DNA of 15,835 nucleotides, taken from positions 1,611 through 17,445 of the forward strand of contig JAGRMK010000185.1 in assembly GCA_020441345.1 (NCBI GenBank), read 5' to 3'. The DNA is from Paracoccaceae bacterium. Its GTDB lineage: Bacteria; Pseudomonadota; Alphaproteobacteria; Rhodobacterales; Rhodobacteraceae. The notes under the pieces are model-generated. The model saw only the letters and a program-made list of their open reading frames with translations. It had not been told where the DNA came from and ran no database searches. A program made the translations under genes and the position numbers. Of the stretch, positions 1 through 6,643 are shown one piece after another. Position 1 is the first letter of the stretch. Each line of letters starts with the position of its first letter.

Positions 1-687
1 GAAGCGGGCGAGGCGCTGGCCCAGGTCGCACGCGTCACCGAAGAGCAGTTCGCGCAGCTGGGCACGCGCCTGACGGGCGCGGGGTCGGGGATCGCGGGGG
101 ATCTGGTGATCACCACCTTGCCCGGACTGGTGCCGATGCTGCGTCCGGCGCTGGGTCTTCTGGCCGCGCGGTATCCCGACCTGACGGTGAGGGTGCTGAC
201 CGAGCAGCGCATAGCCCGGCTGCAATACGGCGAGGCGCATCTGGCGATCCGCGCGGGCCAGCGGCCGTCAGAACCCGACAACGTGGTGCAGGACCTGATG
301 CGCGGACAGGTCACGCTCTGTGCCAGTCAGAGCTACTTGGACCGGCATGGGCGGCCCGAAACGGATGCCGATCTGTCGCAGCACAGGTTCGTTACCGAAG
401 ACGACGAGAACAGCCGCGCGCCCTATGCGCGGTGGCTCGCGGGGCTCGACCCCAAGCCACGGATCGCGCTGCGGTCGAACGAGGCCGAGGTGCGCTATGC
501 CGCGATCTCGGACGGGTTGGGCATGGGTTTCCACTACGGGCGCGACCCCGACGGCACGTTGCTGGAGGTCATGCCGCCGCGCCCCGAATGGGCCTTTGCG
601 GTTTGGCTGGTCACCCATGTCGATCTGCACCGCACGCCCAAGGTTCAAGCCGCCATCGCGGCGATCAAAGAGACCTTGCGCTCATGA
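1..687 (+). CDS. LysR-family transcriptional regulator, C-terminal part (partial at left edge)
   Basis: The reading frame is open from the first base and ends with TGA at 685-687. The visible 228 residues are the effector-binding half of a LysR regulator. A short linker helix is followed by AGSGIAGDLVITT, the usual entry into the periplasmic-binding-protein-like domain. Then come an LAIRAG strand-turn near residue 85 and the DGLGMGFHYG segment near residue 175, which matches the typical LysR 'GxGI' region. The N-terminal winged helix-turn-helix lies outside the window. A GTG at 106 is internal and is not the start. The stop overlaps the start of the downstream transporter (ATGA), so the two are probably co-transcribed. 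The regulator may control that exporter in response to a small ligand. The ligand cannot be read from the sequence. Confidence 0.9.
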   Translation, partial: EAGEALAQVARVTEEQFAQLGTRLTGAGSGIAGDLVITTLPGLVPMLRPALGLLAARYPDLTVRVLTEQRIARLQYGEAHLAIRAGQRPSEPDNVVQDLMRGQVTLCASQSYLDRHGRPETDADLSQHRFVTEDDENSRAPYARWLAGLDPKPRIALRSNEAEVRYAAISDGLGMGFHYGRDPDGTLLEVMPPRPEWAFAVWLVTHVDLHRTPKVQAAIAAIKETLRS

Positions 688-1616
688 GACCGCGCTATGC
701 CGACACGCGGGGGCGCACCGAGGCCCTGCGCGGGCATGCCGCGATGCTGGGGTTTTCCGCCGCGGTTTCGGGGTCGTTCAGCCTGGGGTCGATGGTTGCA
801 AATGACATCGCGCCGTCCGCGCTGACCAGTCTGAGGCTGCTGCTGGCCTCGGCGCTGCTGGCCGTGCTGGTGCAGGGTCTGCCAGGTCAGGGACGCGGCG
901 GAAGACGCGGTTTCGCGCGCGAAGATCTGGTTGCGCCCTGGCGGTACCTGGTGCTGGCGATTCTGTATGGCGGGTATTTCGTGCTGATGTTCGAGGGGCT
1001 GAAAACCGCGCAGCCGGTGGCGGCGGGGGCCGTGTTCACCCTGACCCCGCTGATGGCGGCGGCGTTCGCCTGGCCCTTGCTGGGTCAGCGGCTCGGGCCG
1101 GTGACGGCTCTGGCGCTGGCGATCGGCGGATCGGGCGCGGTCTGGGTGATCTTTCGCGGCGATCTTCAGGCGCTGCTGGGGTTCGAGATCGGCGTGGGCG
1201 AGGGGGTCTATTTCATCGGCTGTATCCTGCATGCACTCTATGCGCCGATGCTGAAAAAGCTGAATCGGGGCGAAAGCACGCTGGTGACGGCCTCGCTGCT
1301 GACGCTGGTCGGCGCCTTCGTGGTCGCGGCCTATGGCTGGCACGATATCCTGGCGACAGACTGGGGCGCATTGCCGCCGCTGGTCTGGGTCGGCCTGGCA
1401 TATCTGGTGATCCTGGCGACGGCTTTCGCGGCCTCGGCCCTGCAATTCGCCGCGCAGCGCCTGCCGTCGTCGCATGTGATGGCCTATACCTATCTCACGC
1501 CGGTCTGGGTCATCGGCTGGGAATTCGCGCTGGGGCATGGCGGGCCGGGAAGCGCTGTGCTGCCCGGGATCGTGTTGATCGTCGTGGCCTTGCTGGTCTT
1601 GCTGCGCAGCCAATAA
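684..1616 (+). CDS. EamA/DMT-family membrane transporter (RhaT/YdcZ-like)
   Basis: This 310-residue, strongly hydrophobic protein has about ten membrane segments in two halves, as expected for the drug/metabolite transporter superfamily. The first half contains the SLRLLLAS and AVFTLTPLMAAAF segments typical of EamA repeats. The second half contains the matching pair LQFAAQRLPSSHVMAYTYL and TPVWVIGWEFALG. The start is ATG at 684, overlapping the LysR stop by four bases. An in-frame upstream extension to 432 would run inside the LysR gene and is rejected. Family members move amino acids, sugars, purines or drugs across the inner membrane, mostly outward. The substrate here is unknown. The translational overlap with a LysR gene suggests a regulator-exporter pair. 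A weak hairpin follows at 1636-1662. Confidence 0.9.
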   Translation: MRPRYADTRGRTEALRGHAAMLGFSAAVSGSFSLGSMVANDIAPSALTSLRLLLASALLAVLVQGLPGQGRGGRRGFAREDLVAPWRYLVLAILYGGYFVLMFEGLKTAQPVAAGAVFTLTPLMAAAFAWPLLGQRLGPVTALALAIGGSGAVWVIFRGDLQALLGFEIGVGEGVYFIGCILHALYAPMLKKLNRGESTLVTASLLTLVGAFVVAAYGWHDILATDWGALPPLVWVGLAYLVILATAFAASALQFAAQRLPSSHVMAYTYLTPVWVIGWEFALGHGGPGSAVLPGIVLIVVALLVLLRSQ

Positions 1617-1635
1617 GTCGGCGCATCGCGACCAT

Positions 1636-1662
1636 GCCCGCCGCGGTCCGATCGGCGGGTTT
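1636..1662 (+). terminator. Possible weak terminator after the EamA gene
   Basis: CCCGCCG (1637-1643) pairs with CGGCGGG (1653-1659) around a 9-base loop, followed by TTT. It lies 20 bases past the transporter stop and before the promoter region of the first repeat-protein gene. The stem is short and the T run is minimal. Confidence 0.4.
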
Positions 1663-1692
1663 CCCCGGGAATACAGCGATGTGAACAGGCAT

Positions 1693-1706
1693 TTGATCGA
1701 AATCCT
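1693..1706 (+). promoter_or_regulatory. Weak candidate FNR-like half-dyad upstream of repeat-protein gene 1
   Basis: TTGAT-N4-ATCCT keeps the left half of the FNR-type consensus (TTGAT-N4-ATCAA) and three bases of the right half. Unlike the three other genes, it lies 114 bases before the start codon, and no convincing -10 box follows at the class II distance. It is listed only because it parallels better sites at 4382, 6570 and 9360. A 12-base perfect palindrome (CGCAAGCTTGCG, 1740-1751) lies between it and the gene and may be a separate regulatory element. Confidence 0.25.
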
Positions 1707-1806
1707 TGATTCAGGGGCGATCCCGGCGCAGCATTGCAGCGCAAGCTTGCGTCAGGGCAAGCCGTGCTCCACCGATCGCGGCGACCTGGCGAGGGGGGAG
1801 AACCAG

Positions 1807-4281
1807 ATGCAGACATCATTCAGTGCACGCCTGCCGGGCCAGTGGATTTCGGGCCTGTTGATCGCGGGGGTCTTCGGTGTGTTCGGCACGGCCGCCGCCG
1901 CCTGCCCGGACTGGTCCCTGACCGGCCAGCAACTGACGTATTCCTCGGACGAACTCTGGACACCGCGCACCCATGCGGTGACGGCTGGGGGCACCAACGA
2001 TCTGAACGCCTGCCCGCAGCCGGGCCGCGGCTGGGTTGCGACACGGCCTGATTTCGACCTGAGCTTTACGGATAACAGCGCCGGGCGCGATCTTGAATTC
2101 CGCGTCGATGCAACCTGTGACTCGGTTCTGCTGGTCAATGACGCCTCGGGACAGTGGCATTTCGACGATGACAGCGGCGATGGGTTGAATTCTCGTATCC
2201 GGCTGCCGAACGCGAGCGCGGGCACCTATGACATCTGGGTCGGCACCTATGGGTCGACGGCCTGCGCGGCGACGATCACCTTTGAAACCGTCGCGGGTCC
2301 AATCCCGCAAACGCCGGGAATCGTGCCGGTTCCGCCGACCCCGGTCCCGCCGCCGCCGCAAGTCGCGGCTTGCCCCGATCCCGGCCAGAACGGTCAGATA
2401 TTACGCTTCAACGCGCGGGCGCTGAGCCCAGCGCAGAGGGTCGGTACCACGGCGGGCGGCCTGATCAACCTGGCAGACTGCCAGTCGGTTCCAGGGCATG
2501 GCCGGGTCAGACAGCGCCCGGATTACACGCTGGATTTCACCAACAACCGGATCAATCATGATCTGGATATCCGCACCGAGGGCTCATGCGACCCTGTCTT
2601 GCTGATCCACGATCCCTTTGGCAACTGGCATTTCAACGACGACCGTGGCGGCCTGAATGCCGGGCTGCGGTTGCCGGGCGCGCAGCCTGGTCAATATGAC
2701 ATCTGGGTCGGCACGTTTGGATCGGCATCCTGTGCATCGACCCTGGTTCTGGAAACCCTCGATCCAGATGGCACCGTGGTTCCGCCGCCGCCGCCGCCGC
2801 CGCCGCCAACCGCCGCCTGCCCGGATCCCGGGCGAAACGGACGGATGCTGCGCTATGACGCGCAGGGATTGTGGACTCCGCAACGGTTCGGCGTGGTGGC
2901 GGGTGGACCGGTCAATCTGGGCGCGTGCCAGGCGGCACCCGGTCATGGTTGGGTCGCGGCGGGGCCGGATTTCACGCTGGCCCTGACCGGCAACCGGCAG
3001 AATCGCGATCTGGAGTTCCGCGTCGAGGGGTCATGCGACCCGGTGCTGCTGATACACGATGCCAGCGGCGGCTGGCATTTCAACGATGATGACAACGGGC
3101 TGAATTCCCGACTGCGACTGGAGCGCGCGCAGCCCGGTCATTACGACATCTGGGTCGGCACCTTCGGGTCGCAGACCTGCCAGGCGACACTGGTTGTCGA
3201 GAGTCTTGGCAATCAGGTGACGCCGCCACCCCCACCCCCTCCGCCGCCGGTCGTGTGCCCGATGCTTACCCAGAGCGGCCAGCCGCTGAGCTTTCGTGCG
3301 CGGGATCTGCGGGTTGCGCAGAGCTTCGGTATGACCGCCGGAGGCGCGGTCGATCTGGGGGCCTGCCAGTCGGTGCCGGGGCACGGCCATATTTCGCAAC
3401 GCCCGAGCTTCACGTTGAGCCTGAGCGATGTGCCACGCAACGACGCCCTGGAATTCCGCGTCGAGGGGCGTTGCGACCCGGTCGTGCTGGTGCATGACCC
3501 GGCGGGGGGCTGGCATTTCAATGACGACGATGCCGGATTGAACTCGCGCCTGCGTTTGAGCGACGTCTCGCCGGGGCGCTATGACATCTGGGTTGGGACG
3601 TTCGGTTCACAAGCCTGTCAGGCGTCGCTGATCGTACAGAGCTTCGGCACGACGCCGCCACCGCCACCACCCACCGCCACCTTGCCCGATCCGGGGAACC
3701 TGACGGCGTTCCGCAGCCGGGTTGGCGAAACGCTGCGGTTCGAGGTGACGGGCGCCGCCACCGGATCGCTGTGGGGAACCGGGATCTATACCGACGATTC
3801 CAGCCTGAGCCGCGCCGCGGTGCATGCGGGGGTGTTGCGGGTCGGGCAGACCGGCGTGGTGACCGTCACGGTGCTTCCGGGGCAGGCCTCGTATCAGGGA
3901 ACCACGCAGAACGGGGTAGAATCGCGCAACTACGGATCATGGACTGGCAGTTACCAGATCCACAACCCGGTGGCGCCGCCACCACCGGCCGCACCCCTGG
4001 CGGCAGGCACCTGGCGCGTGTCTATCGGCGGCTGGACGGGGCGGTTGGTGCTGACCTGGGGTGACTCGGCCTGGTCCGGGACTCTGACCTTCGACACGAC
4101 GGGCACTGCCGAACCGCTGACCGATATCCGCTTTGATCCGTCCAGCGGCGCGGTGCAGTTCACGCGCCCCGTGCCCGCCGCAACACAGGCCTTCCGGGGT
4201 TTCGTGAGCGCCAATGAGATCAGCGGGCAATTCAGTATCCTGAACGGGCCGTTCAGCCATGCCTGGTCCGCGACGCGCTGA
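1807..4281 (+). CDS. Secreted four-repeat protein 1: four Cys4 129-residue modules + LCCL + C-terminal beta domain
   Basis: The 824-residue protein starts at ATG 1807, seven bases after a GAGGGGGGAG ribosome binding site. An upstream GTG frame (1681) has no such site. The signal peptide is about residues 1-32, with signal peptidase I site AAA|CPDW. Domains in order: four 129-residue modules (33-161, 189-317, 338-466, 484-612), an LCCL domain (626-719, with WGTGIYTDDSS, RAAVHAGV and GSWTGSY), and a 93-residue domain (732-824) shared with protein 2. Proline runs separate the modules. Each module holds four cysteines, probably two disulfides, and the signature WHF[DN]DD..GLN...YDIWVGT. The modules recall PPC-type beta-sandwiches, but that assignment is inferred. 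The LCCL lacks the cysteines of animal LCCLs. The protein is probably a periplasmic or released binding or adhesive protein. No catalytic domain is visible. It is monocistronic, with a terminator at 4302-4330. Confidence 0.88.
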   Translation: MQTSFSARLPGQWISGLLIAGVFGVFGTAAAACPDWSLTGQQLTYSSDELWTPRTHAVTAGGTNDLNACPQPGRGWVATRPDFDLSFTDNSAGRDLEFRVDATCDSVLLVNDASGQWHFDDDSGDGLNSRIRLPNASAGTYDIWVGTYGSTACAATITFETVAGPIPQTPGIVPVPPTPVPPPPQVAACPDPGQNGQILRFNARALSPAQRVGTTAGGLINLADCQSVPGHGRVRQRPDYTLDFTNNRINHDLDIRTEGSCDPVLLIHDPFGNWHFNDDRGGLNAGLRLPGAQPGQYDIWVGTFGSASCASTLVLETLDPDGTVVPPPPPPPPPTAACPDPGRNGRMLRYDAQGLWTPQRFGVVAGGPVNLGACQAAPGHGWVAAGPDFTLALTGNRQNRDLEFRVEGSCDPVLLIHDASGGWHFNDDDNGLNSRLRLERAQPGHYDIWVGTFGSQTCQATLVVESLGNQVTPPPPPPPPPVVCPMLTQSGQPLSFRARDLRVAQSFGMTAGGAVDLGACQSVPGHGHISQRPSFTLSLSDVPRNDALEFRVEGRCDPVVLVHDPAGGWHFNDDDAGLNSRLRLSDVSPGRYDIWVGTFGSQACQASLIVQSFGTTPPPPPPTATLPDPGNLTAFRSRVGETLRFEVTGAATGSLWGTGIYTDDSSLSRAAVHAGVLRVGQTGVVTVTVLPGQASYQGTTQNGVESRNYGSWTGSYQIHNPVAPPPPAAPLAAGTWRVSIGGWTGRLVLTWGDSAWSGTLTFDTTGTAEPLTDIRFDPSSGAVQFTRPVPAATQAFRGFVSANEISGQFSILNGPFSHAWSATR
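1903..2289 (+). repeat. 129-residue module 1.1 (type A)
   Basis: First copy in protein 1, directly after the signal peptide. Type A features: CPDW opening, CPQPG at the second cysteine, TRPDFDL, and the longer acidic loop WHFDDDSGDGLN. Module cysteines are at positions 1, 37, 72 and 121. Confidence 0.85.
2371..2757 (+). repeat. 129-residue module 1.2 (type B)
   Basis: Type B copy: CPDPG opening, SVPGHG after the second cysteine, SCDPVLLIHD, and a shorter acidic loop WHFNDDRGGLN in which one acidic residue is replaced by Arg. It is the least conserved type B copy of this protein around DLDIRTEGSC. Confidence 0.85.
2782..2805 (+). repeat. (CCG)8 trinucleotide tract encoding a proline linker
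   Basis: Eight perfect CCG units followed by CCA encode the nine-proline linker between modules 1.2 and 1.3. The unit is three bases, so slippage would change linker length without shifting frame. The other proline linkers (near 2335-2360, 3220-3250, 3650-3672) use mixed proline codons. Confidence 0.9.
2818..3204 (+). repeat. 129-residue module 1.3 (type B)
   Basis: Type B copy close to consensus: CPDPGRNGRML, DLEFRVEGSCDPVLLIHD, WHFNDDDNGLNSRLRL, YDIWVGTFGSQTCQATL. All four cysteines are kept. Confidence 0.85.
3256..3642 (+). repeat. 129-residue module 1.4 (type B, altered opening)
   Basis: The opening CPD is replaced by CPM (CPMLTQSGQPL). The rest follows type B, with WHFNDDDAGLN and YDIWVGTFGSQACQASL. 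All four cysteines are kept. Confidence 0.83.
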
Positions 4282-4301
4282 CGTGCCAGCAAGGCAACTT
4301 G

Positions 4302-4330
4302 AAAGGGCCGGGGTCTTCCCGGCCCTTTTC
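4302..4330 (+). terminator. Rho-independent terminator of repeat-protein gene 1
   Basis: AAAGGGCCGGG (4302-4312) pairs perfectly with CCCGGCCCTTT (4318-4328) around a 5-base loop and ends in TTTT. It starts 20 bases after the stop codon. Confidence 0.85.
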
Positions 4331-4381
4331 GCATGCCGCGCAGCGCAGGATGGTCCATGTCATGCCAGGCGAGACCTCGCC

Positions 4382-4423
4382 TTGATCCCGGTCACGGAAA
4401 TCCGCGAAAAAATCACATAGAAT
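4382..4423 (+). promoter_or_regulatory. Candidate FNR/CRP-family-dependent class II promoter of repeat-protein gene 2
   Basis: The dyad TTGAT-CCCG-GTCAC (4382-4395, centre 4388.5) matches eight of ten bases of the FNR-type consensus TTGAT-N4-ATCAA. A -10-like TAGAAT lies at 4418-4423, with its centre 32 bases from the dyad centre. This would put the start of transcription near 4430 and the dyad near -41.5, the classic class II activator position, and no -35 box is visible. The same arrangement with identical spacing is found before gene 3. Confidence 0.55.
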
Positions 4424-4457
4424 TACAGGAATGTATCTTCAACAGAGGAGACCCGAC

Positions 4458-6467
4458 ATGACAGGTTGGATCCGTTCCCGAGCGCGCGCAAACCTCTCGC
4501 GTCTGGCGCAGCCCGCCCTGATTGCGGTCGCGATGATTGTCACCGGATCTGCGGCGGTGGCGTGCCCCGACTGGCAGCTCACCGGCCAGACCCTGACCTA
4601 TTCGGTCGATCAACTCCGAAGCTCCGCCACCCATTCGGTGATTGCGGGCGGGTCGGACAGATTGAGCGATTGCCCGATGCCGGGCCATGGTTTTGTGTCC
4701 ACCCGACCCAGTTTCGACCTGACGTTTACCGGCAACCACGGGGCACGCGATCTGGTCTTTCGGGTGAATGCCAGTTGCGACAGCGTGCTGCTGGTCAACG
4801 ATGCCCGTGGCCAGTGGCATTTCGACGATGACGGCGGCGACGGGTTGAACTCGTTGCTGCGCGTCCCGAATGCACCGGACGGGGTGTATGACATCTGGGT
4901 CGGCACGTATGGCGCAACGAGTTGCCAGGCGACGCTGACGCTCGAGACTGGCGCCGCGGGACAGCCTCCGCAGACGCTGTGCCCGGACCCCGGCATGAAC
5001 GGTCAGATGCTGAGTTTCGATGGCCAGGGTCTGTGGTCGGGGCATCGGTCCTCGGTGATTGCCGGGGGCAATATCGACCTTGGCGCCTGCGGCTCGGTGC
5101 CTGGCCATGGCCATATCATTCAAGGCCCTGACTTCACTCTGAATCTGACCGCGAACCCGCAGGCTTATGATCTGGAATTCCGCATCGAGGCGTCCTGCGA
5201 TCCGGTCTTGCTGGTCAGCGATCCCTCTGGTCAGTGGCATTTCAACGACGACGACAACGGTCTGAACTCGCGCTTGCGGCTGCCGCGCGCCACGCCGGGG
5301 CTGTATGATATCTGGGTTGGCACTTACAATGCTTCGACCTGTCAGGCGACGCTGATCACCGAAACCTTTGGCGGTCAGCAGACCCAGGAACCGCCCGTCG
5401 CAACGACATCGATTGCGGGCAACTGGCACTGGCAGGCGATCAACGGCACGGTGGTGATCGACGCCAACGGCACGGGCTTTGACCATATCGGGAACCGGAT
5501 TGTCCGGATGTCCGGGCCGGATGCGTCCAATACCTATACGCTGACCTGGAGCCACGGGTATACCGACTACGCGACCCTGTCGGCGGATGGCAACCATCTG
5601 GATGTGGTGAACCAGAACGGCTATCGGTTCACGGCAGACCGGATCGGCGGATCGACCACCGGGGGACCGGCAACCGGCGTGCCGTCGGCGCGGTTGATGG
5701 CGGTGATCCCGGATTCCGGCCGCGATCTGGTGGGGCGTGGTGAAAGCATGGCGCCGAACGGTGCCATCGACGGGCTGTTCCGCGTGGCCATCACCGCGCC
5801 GGGCCAAACCCTCACGCAGATCGAGATGCGCAACACGACCGGCTCTCTGAGTATCTGGGACACGATCCCCAATACGCATTGGGTCGGCCTTGCGATGGTG
5901 AACGGGCAGGCGATGAATCGGCCCGATACCACGGTGAGCATTCCGATGGGGCAGGGCGAAACCGTGCTGGATTACTACGTGCAGCAATACGGCGCCGTCG
6001 GTCAGGACGGAATGCGGATGACGCTGAGCTTCGCGTCTGGCGCGCGCGCCGTGGTCGAGATCCCGGCGGGGTTCACGGGCTACGTCCCGGACCCGCAAGC
6101 GTCGCAAGACCCTGAGGCGGTCGGGCTGTGGTCGATCAACGCCAATGGCTTTGTCGGCGAGCTGGAGCTGGACTGGAACGGGCGCAGCTTTAGCGGAACC
6201 CTGACGTTTGGACCGGGTCAGTTCGAAATCCTTCAGAACGTGGGCTTTGATCCGGCTACCGGTGCCGTCCGCTTCACGCGCACCCTGCAAAGCATCACGC
6301 AGGAGTATCGCGGGGTTCTGGCCAACAACCGGCTTGCGGGTCAGTTCAACCAGAATGGCGGGGGCTATTCCTATGAGTGGTCCGCGACCCGGCTGAGCCC
6401 GGCGCCCGCGCCGTCCCAGGTGCCCGCGCCATCCGCGATAGCGCCGGGGGGTGCCCCGGCAAAATAG
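4458..6467 (+). CDS. Secreted repeat protein 2: two Cys4 modules + small beta domain + unnamed domain + C-terminal beta domain
   Basis: The start ATG at 4458 follows AGAGGAG (4444-4450) by seven bases. An in-frame ATG at 4431 has no ribosome binding site. The 669-residue product has a signal peptide cut at AVA|CPDW (Cys36). Modules lie at 36-164 and 175-303. A small beta domain (about 318-398, GNWHW...GYRFTADR) follows; it resembles the short GxWxW-type beta units common in bacterial secreted proteins. Residues 411-538 form a domain I do not recognise, containing SLSIWDTIPNTHWVGLAMVN and DYYVQQYG. Residues 554-645 match the C-terminal domain of protein 1 (TGAV[QR]FTR, AGQF/SGQF, SATR). A proline/alanine tail ends in PAK. 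It has no LCCL domain, unlike its three neighbours. It is probably periplasmic or extracellular; no enzyme motif is seen. Confidence 0.88.
   Translation: MTGWIRSRARANLSRLAQPALIAVAMIVTGSAAVACPDWQLTGQTLTYSVDQLRSSATHSVIAGGSDRLSDCPMPGHGFVSTRPSFDLTFTGNHGARDLVFRVNASCDSVLLVNDARGQWHFDDDGGDGLNSLLRVPNAPDGVYDIWVGTYGATSCQATLTLETGAAGQPPQTLCPDPGMNGQMLSFDGQGLWSGHRSSVIAGGNIDLGACGSVPGHGHIIQGPDFTLNLTANPQAYDLEFRIEASCDPVLLVSDPSGQWHFNDDDNGLNSRLRLPRATPGLYDIWVGTYNASTCQATLITETFGGQQTQEPPVATTSIAGNWHWQAINGTVVIDANGTGFDHIGNRIVRMSGPDASNTYTLTWSHGYTDYATLSADGNHLDVVNQNGYRFTADRIGGSTTGGPATGVPSARLMAVIPDSGRDLVGRGESMAPNGAIDGLFRVAITAPGQTLTQIEMRNTTGSLSIWDTIPNTHWVGLAMVNGQAMNRPDTTVSIPMGQGETVLDYYVQQYGAVGQDGMRMTLSFASGARAVVEIPAGFTGYVPDPQASQDPEAVGLWSINANGFVGELELDWNGRSFSGTLTFGPGQFEILQNVGFDPATGAVRFTRTLQSITQEYRGVLANNRLAGQFNQNGGGYSYEWSATRLSPAPAPSQVPAPSAIAPGGAPAK
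4563..4949 (+). repeat. 129-residue module 2.1 (type A)
   Basis: Type A copy: CPDWQLTGQTL, CPMPGHG, TRPSFDL, VNDARGQWHFDDDGGDGLN. It reads LRSS where the other type A copies have LWTP. Confidence 0.85.
4980..5366 (+). repeat. 129-residue module 2.2 (type B)
   Basis: Type B copy very close to module 4.2 at both protein and DNA level (for example GPDFTLNLT, YDLEFRIE, PGLYDIWVGT). This suggests recent duplication or gene conversion between genes 2 and 4. Confidence 0.85.
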
Positions 6468-6487
6468 GCGCACCCGCGCGATGCAGC

Positions 6488-6512
6488 CCGGCCGGGGGGA
6501 ACCCTCGGCCGG
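6488..6512 (+). terminator. Hairpin after repeat-protein gene 2
   Basis: CCGGCCGGGGG (6488-6498) pairs with CCCTCGGCCGG (6502-6512), with one G-T wobble and a 3-base loop. It starts 20 bases past the stop codon. Only CTTCGCTT follows, so the T run is poor, although position and stem match the other terminators in the array. Confidence 0.55.
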
Positions 6513-6569
6513 CTTCGCTTGGGCCGCATGGGGCGACAGAGTTCAAATCTGTGCGACCCGGACACCCGC

Positions 6570-6611
6570 TTGACCCCGATCAGGTCGGCGCCCGACGCGA
6601 ACACATAGAAT
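6570..6611 (+). promoter_or_regulatory. Candidate FNR/CRP-family-dependent class II promoter of repeat-protein gene 3
   Basis: The dyad TTGAC-CCCG-ATCAG (6570-6583, centre 6576.5) matches eight of ten consensus bases. TAGAAT follows at 6606-6611, again 32 bases centre to centre. The flanking CACATAGAAT is shared with the gene 2 promoter, while most of the sequence between the two boxes differs. That pattern points to selection on the two boxes and their spacing. Confidence 0.55.
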
Positions 6612-6643
6612 AATGCGCATGCTATCGGAAAAGGAGTTGACGC

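Noticed and set aside
645..1613. Minus-strand open frame (322 codons) opposite the EamA gene
   Set aside because: The composition is Gln/Arg/His-rich and low in hydrophobic residues, which is the antisense of a membrane protein gene. It has no family features.
1681..1806. N-terminal extension of repeat protein 1 from GTG 1681
   Set aside because: It has no ribosome binding site and would bury the signal peptide 42 residues in. A strong site precedes ATG 1807.
4382..4423. Sigma-32 type promoter based on CTTGA
   Set aside because: No CCCCAT-like -10 box lies 13-15 bases downstream in genes 2, 3 or 4. The dyad symmetry and the TAGAAT spacing fit an FNR/CRP-family site better.
4413..6473. Very long minus-strand open frame (686 codons) opposite repeat-protein gene 2
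   Set aside because: It mirrors the plus-strand gene in GC-rich DNA, has Arg/Pro/His-rich composition, no recognisable domain and no ribosome binding site. The plus strand has a signal peptide and conserved modules.
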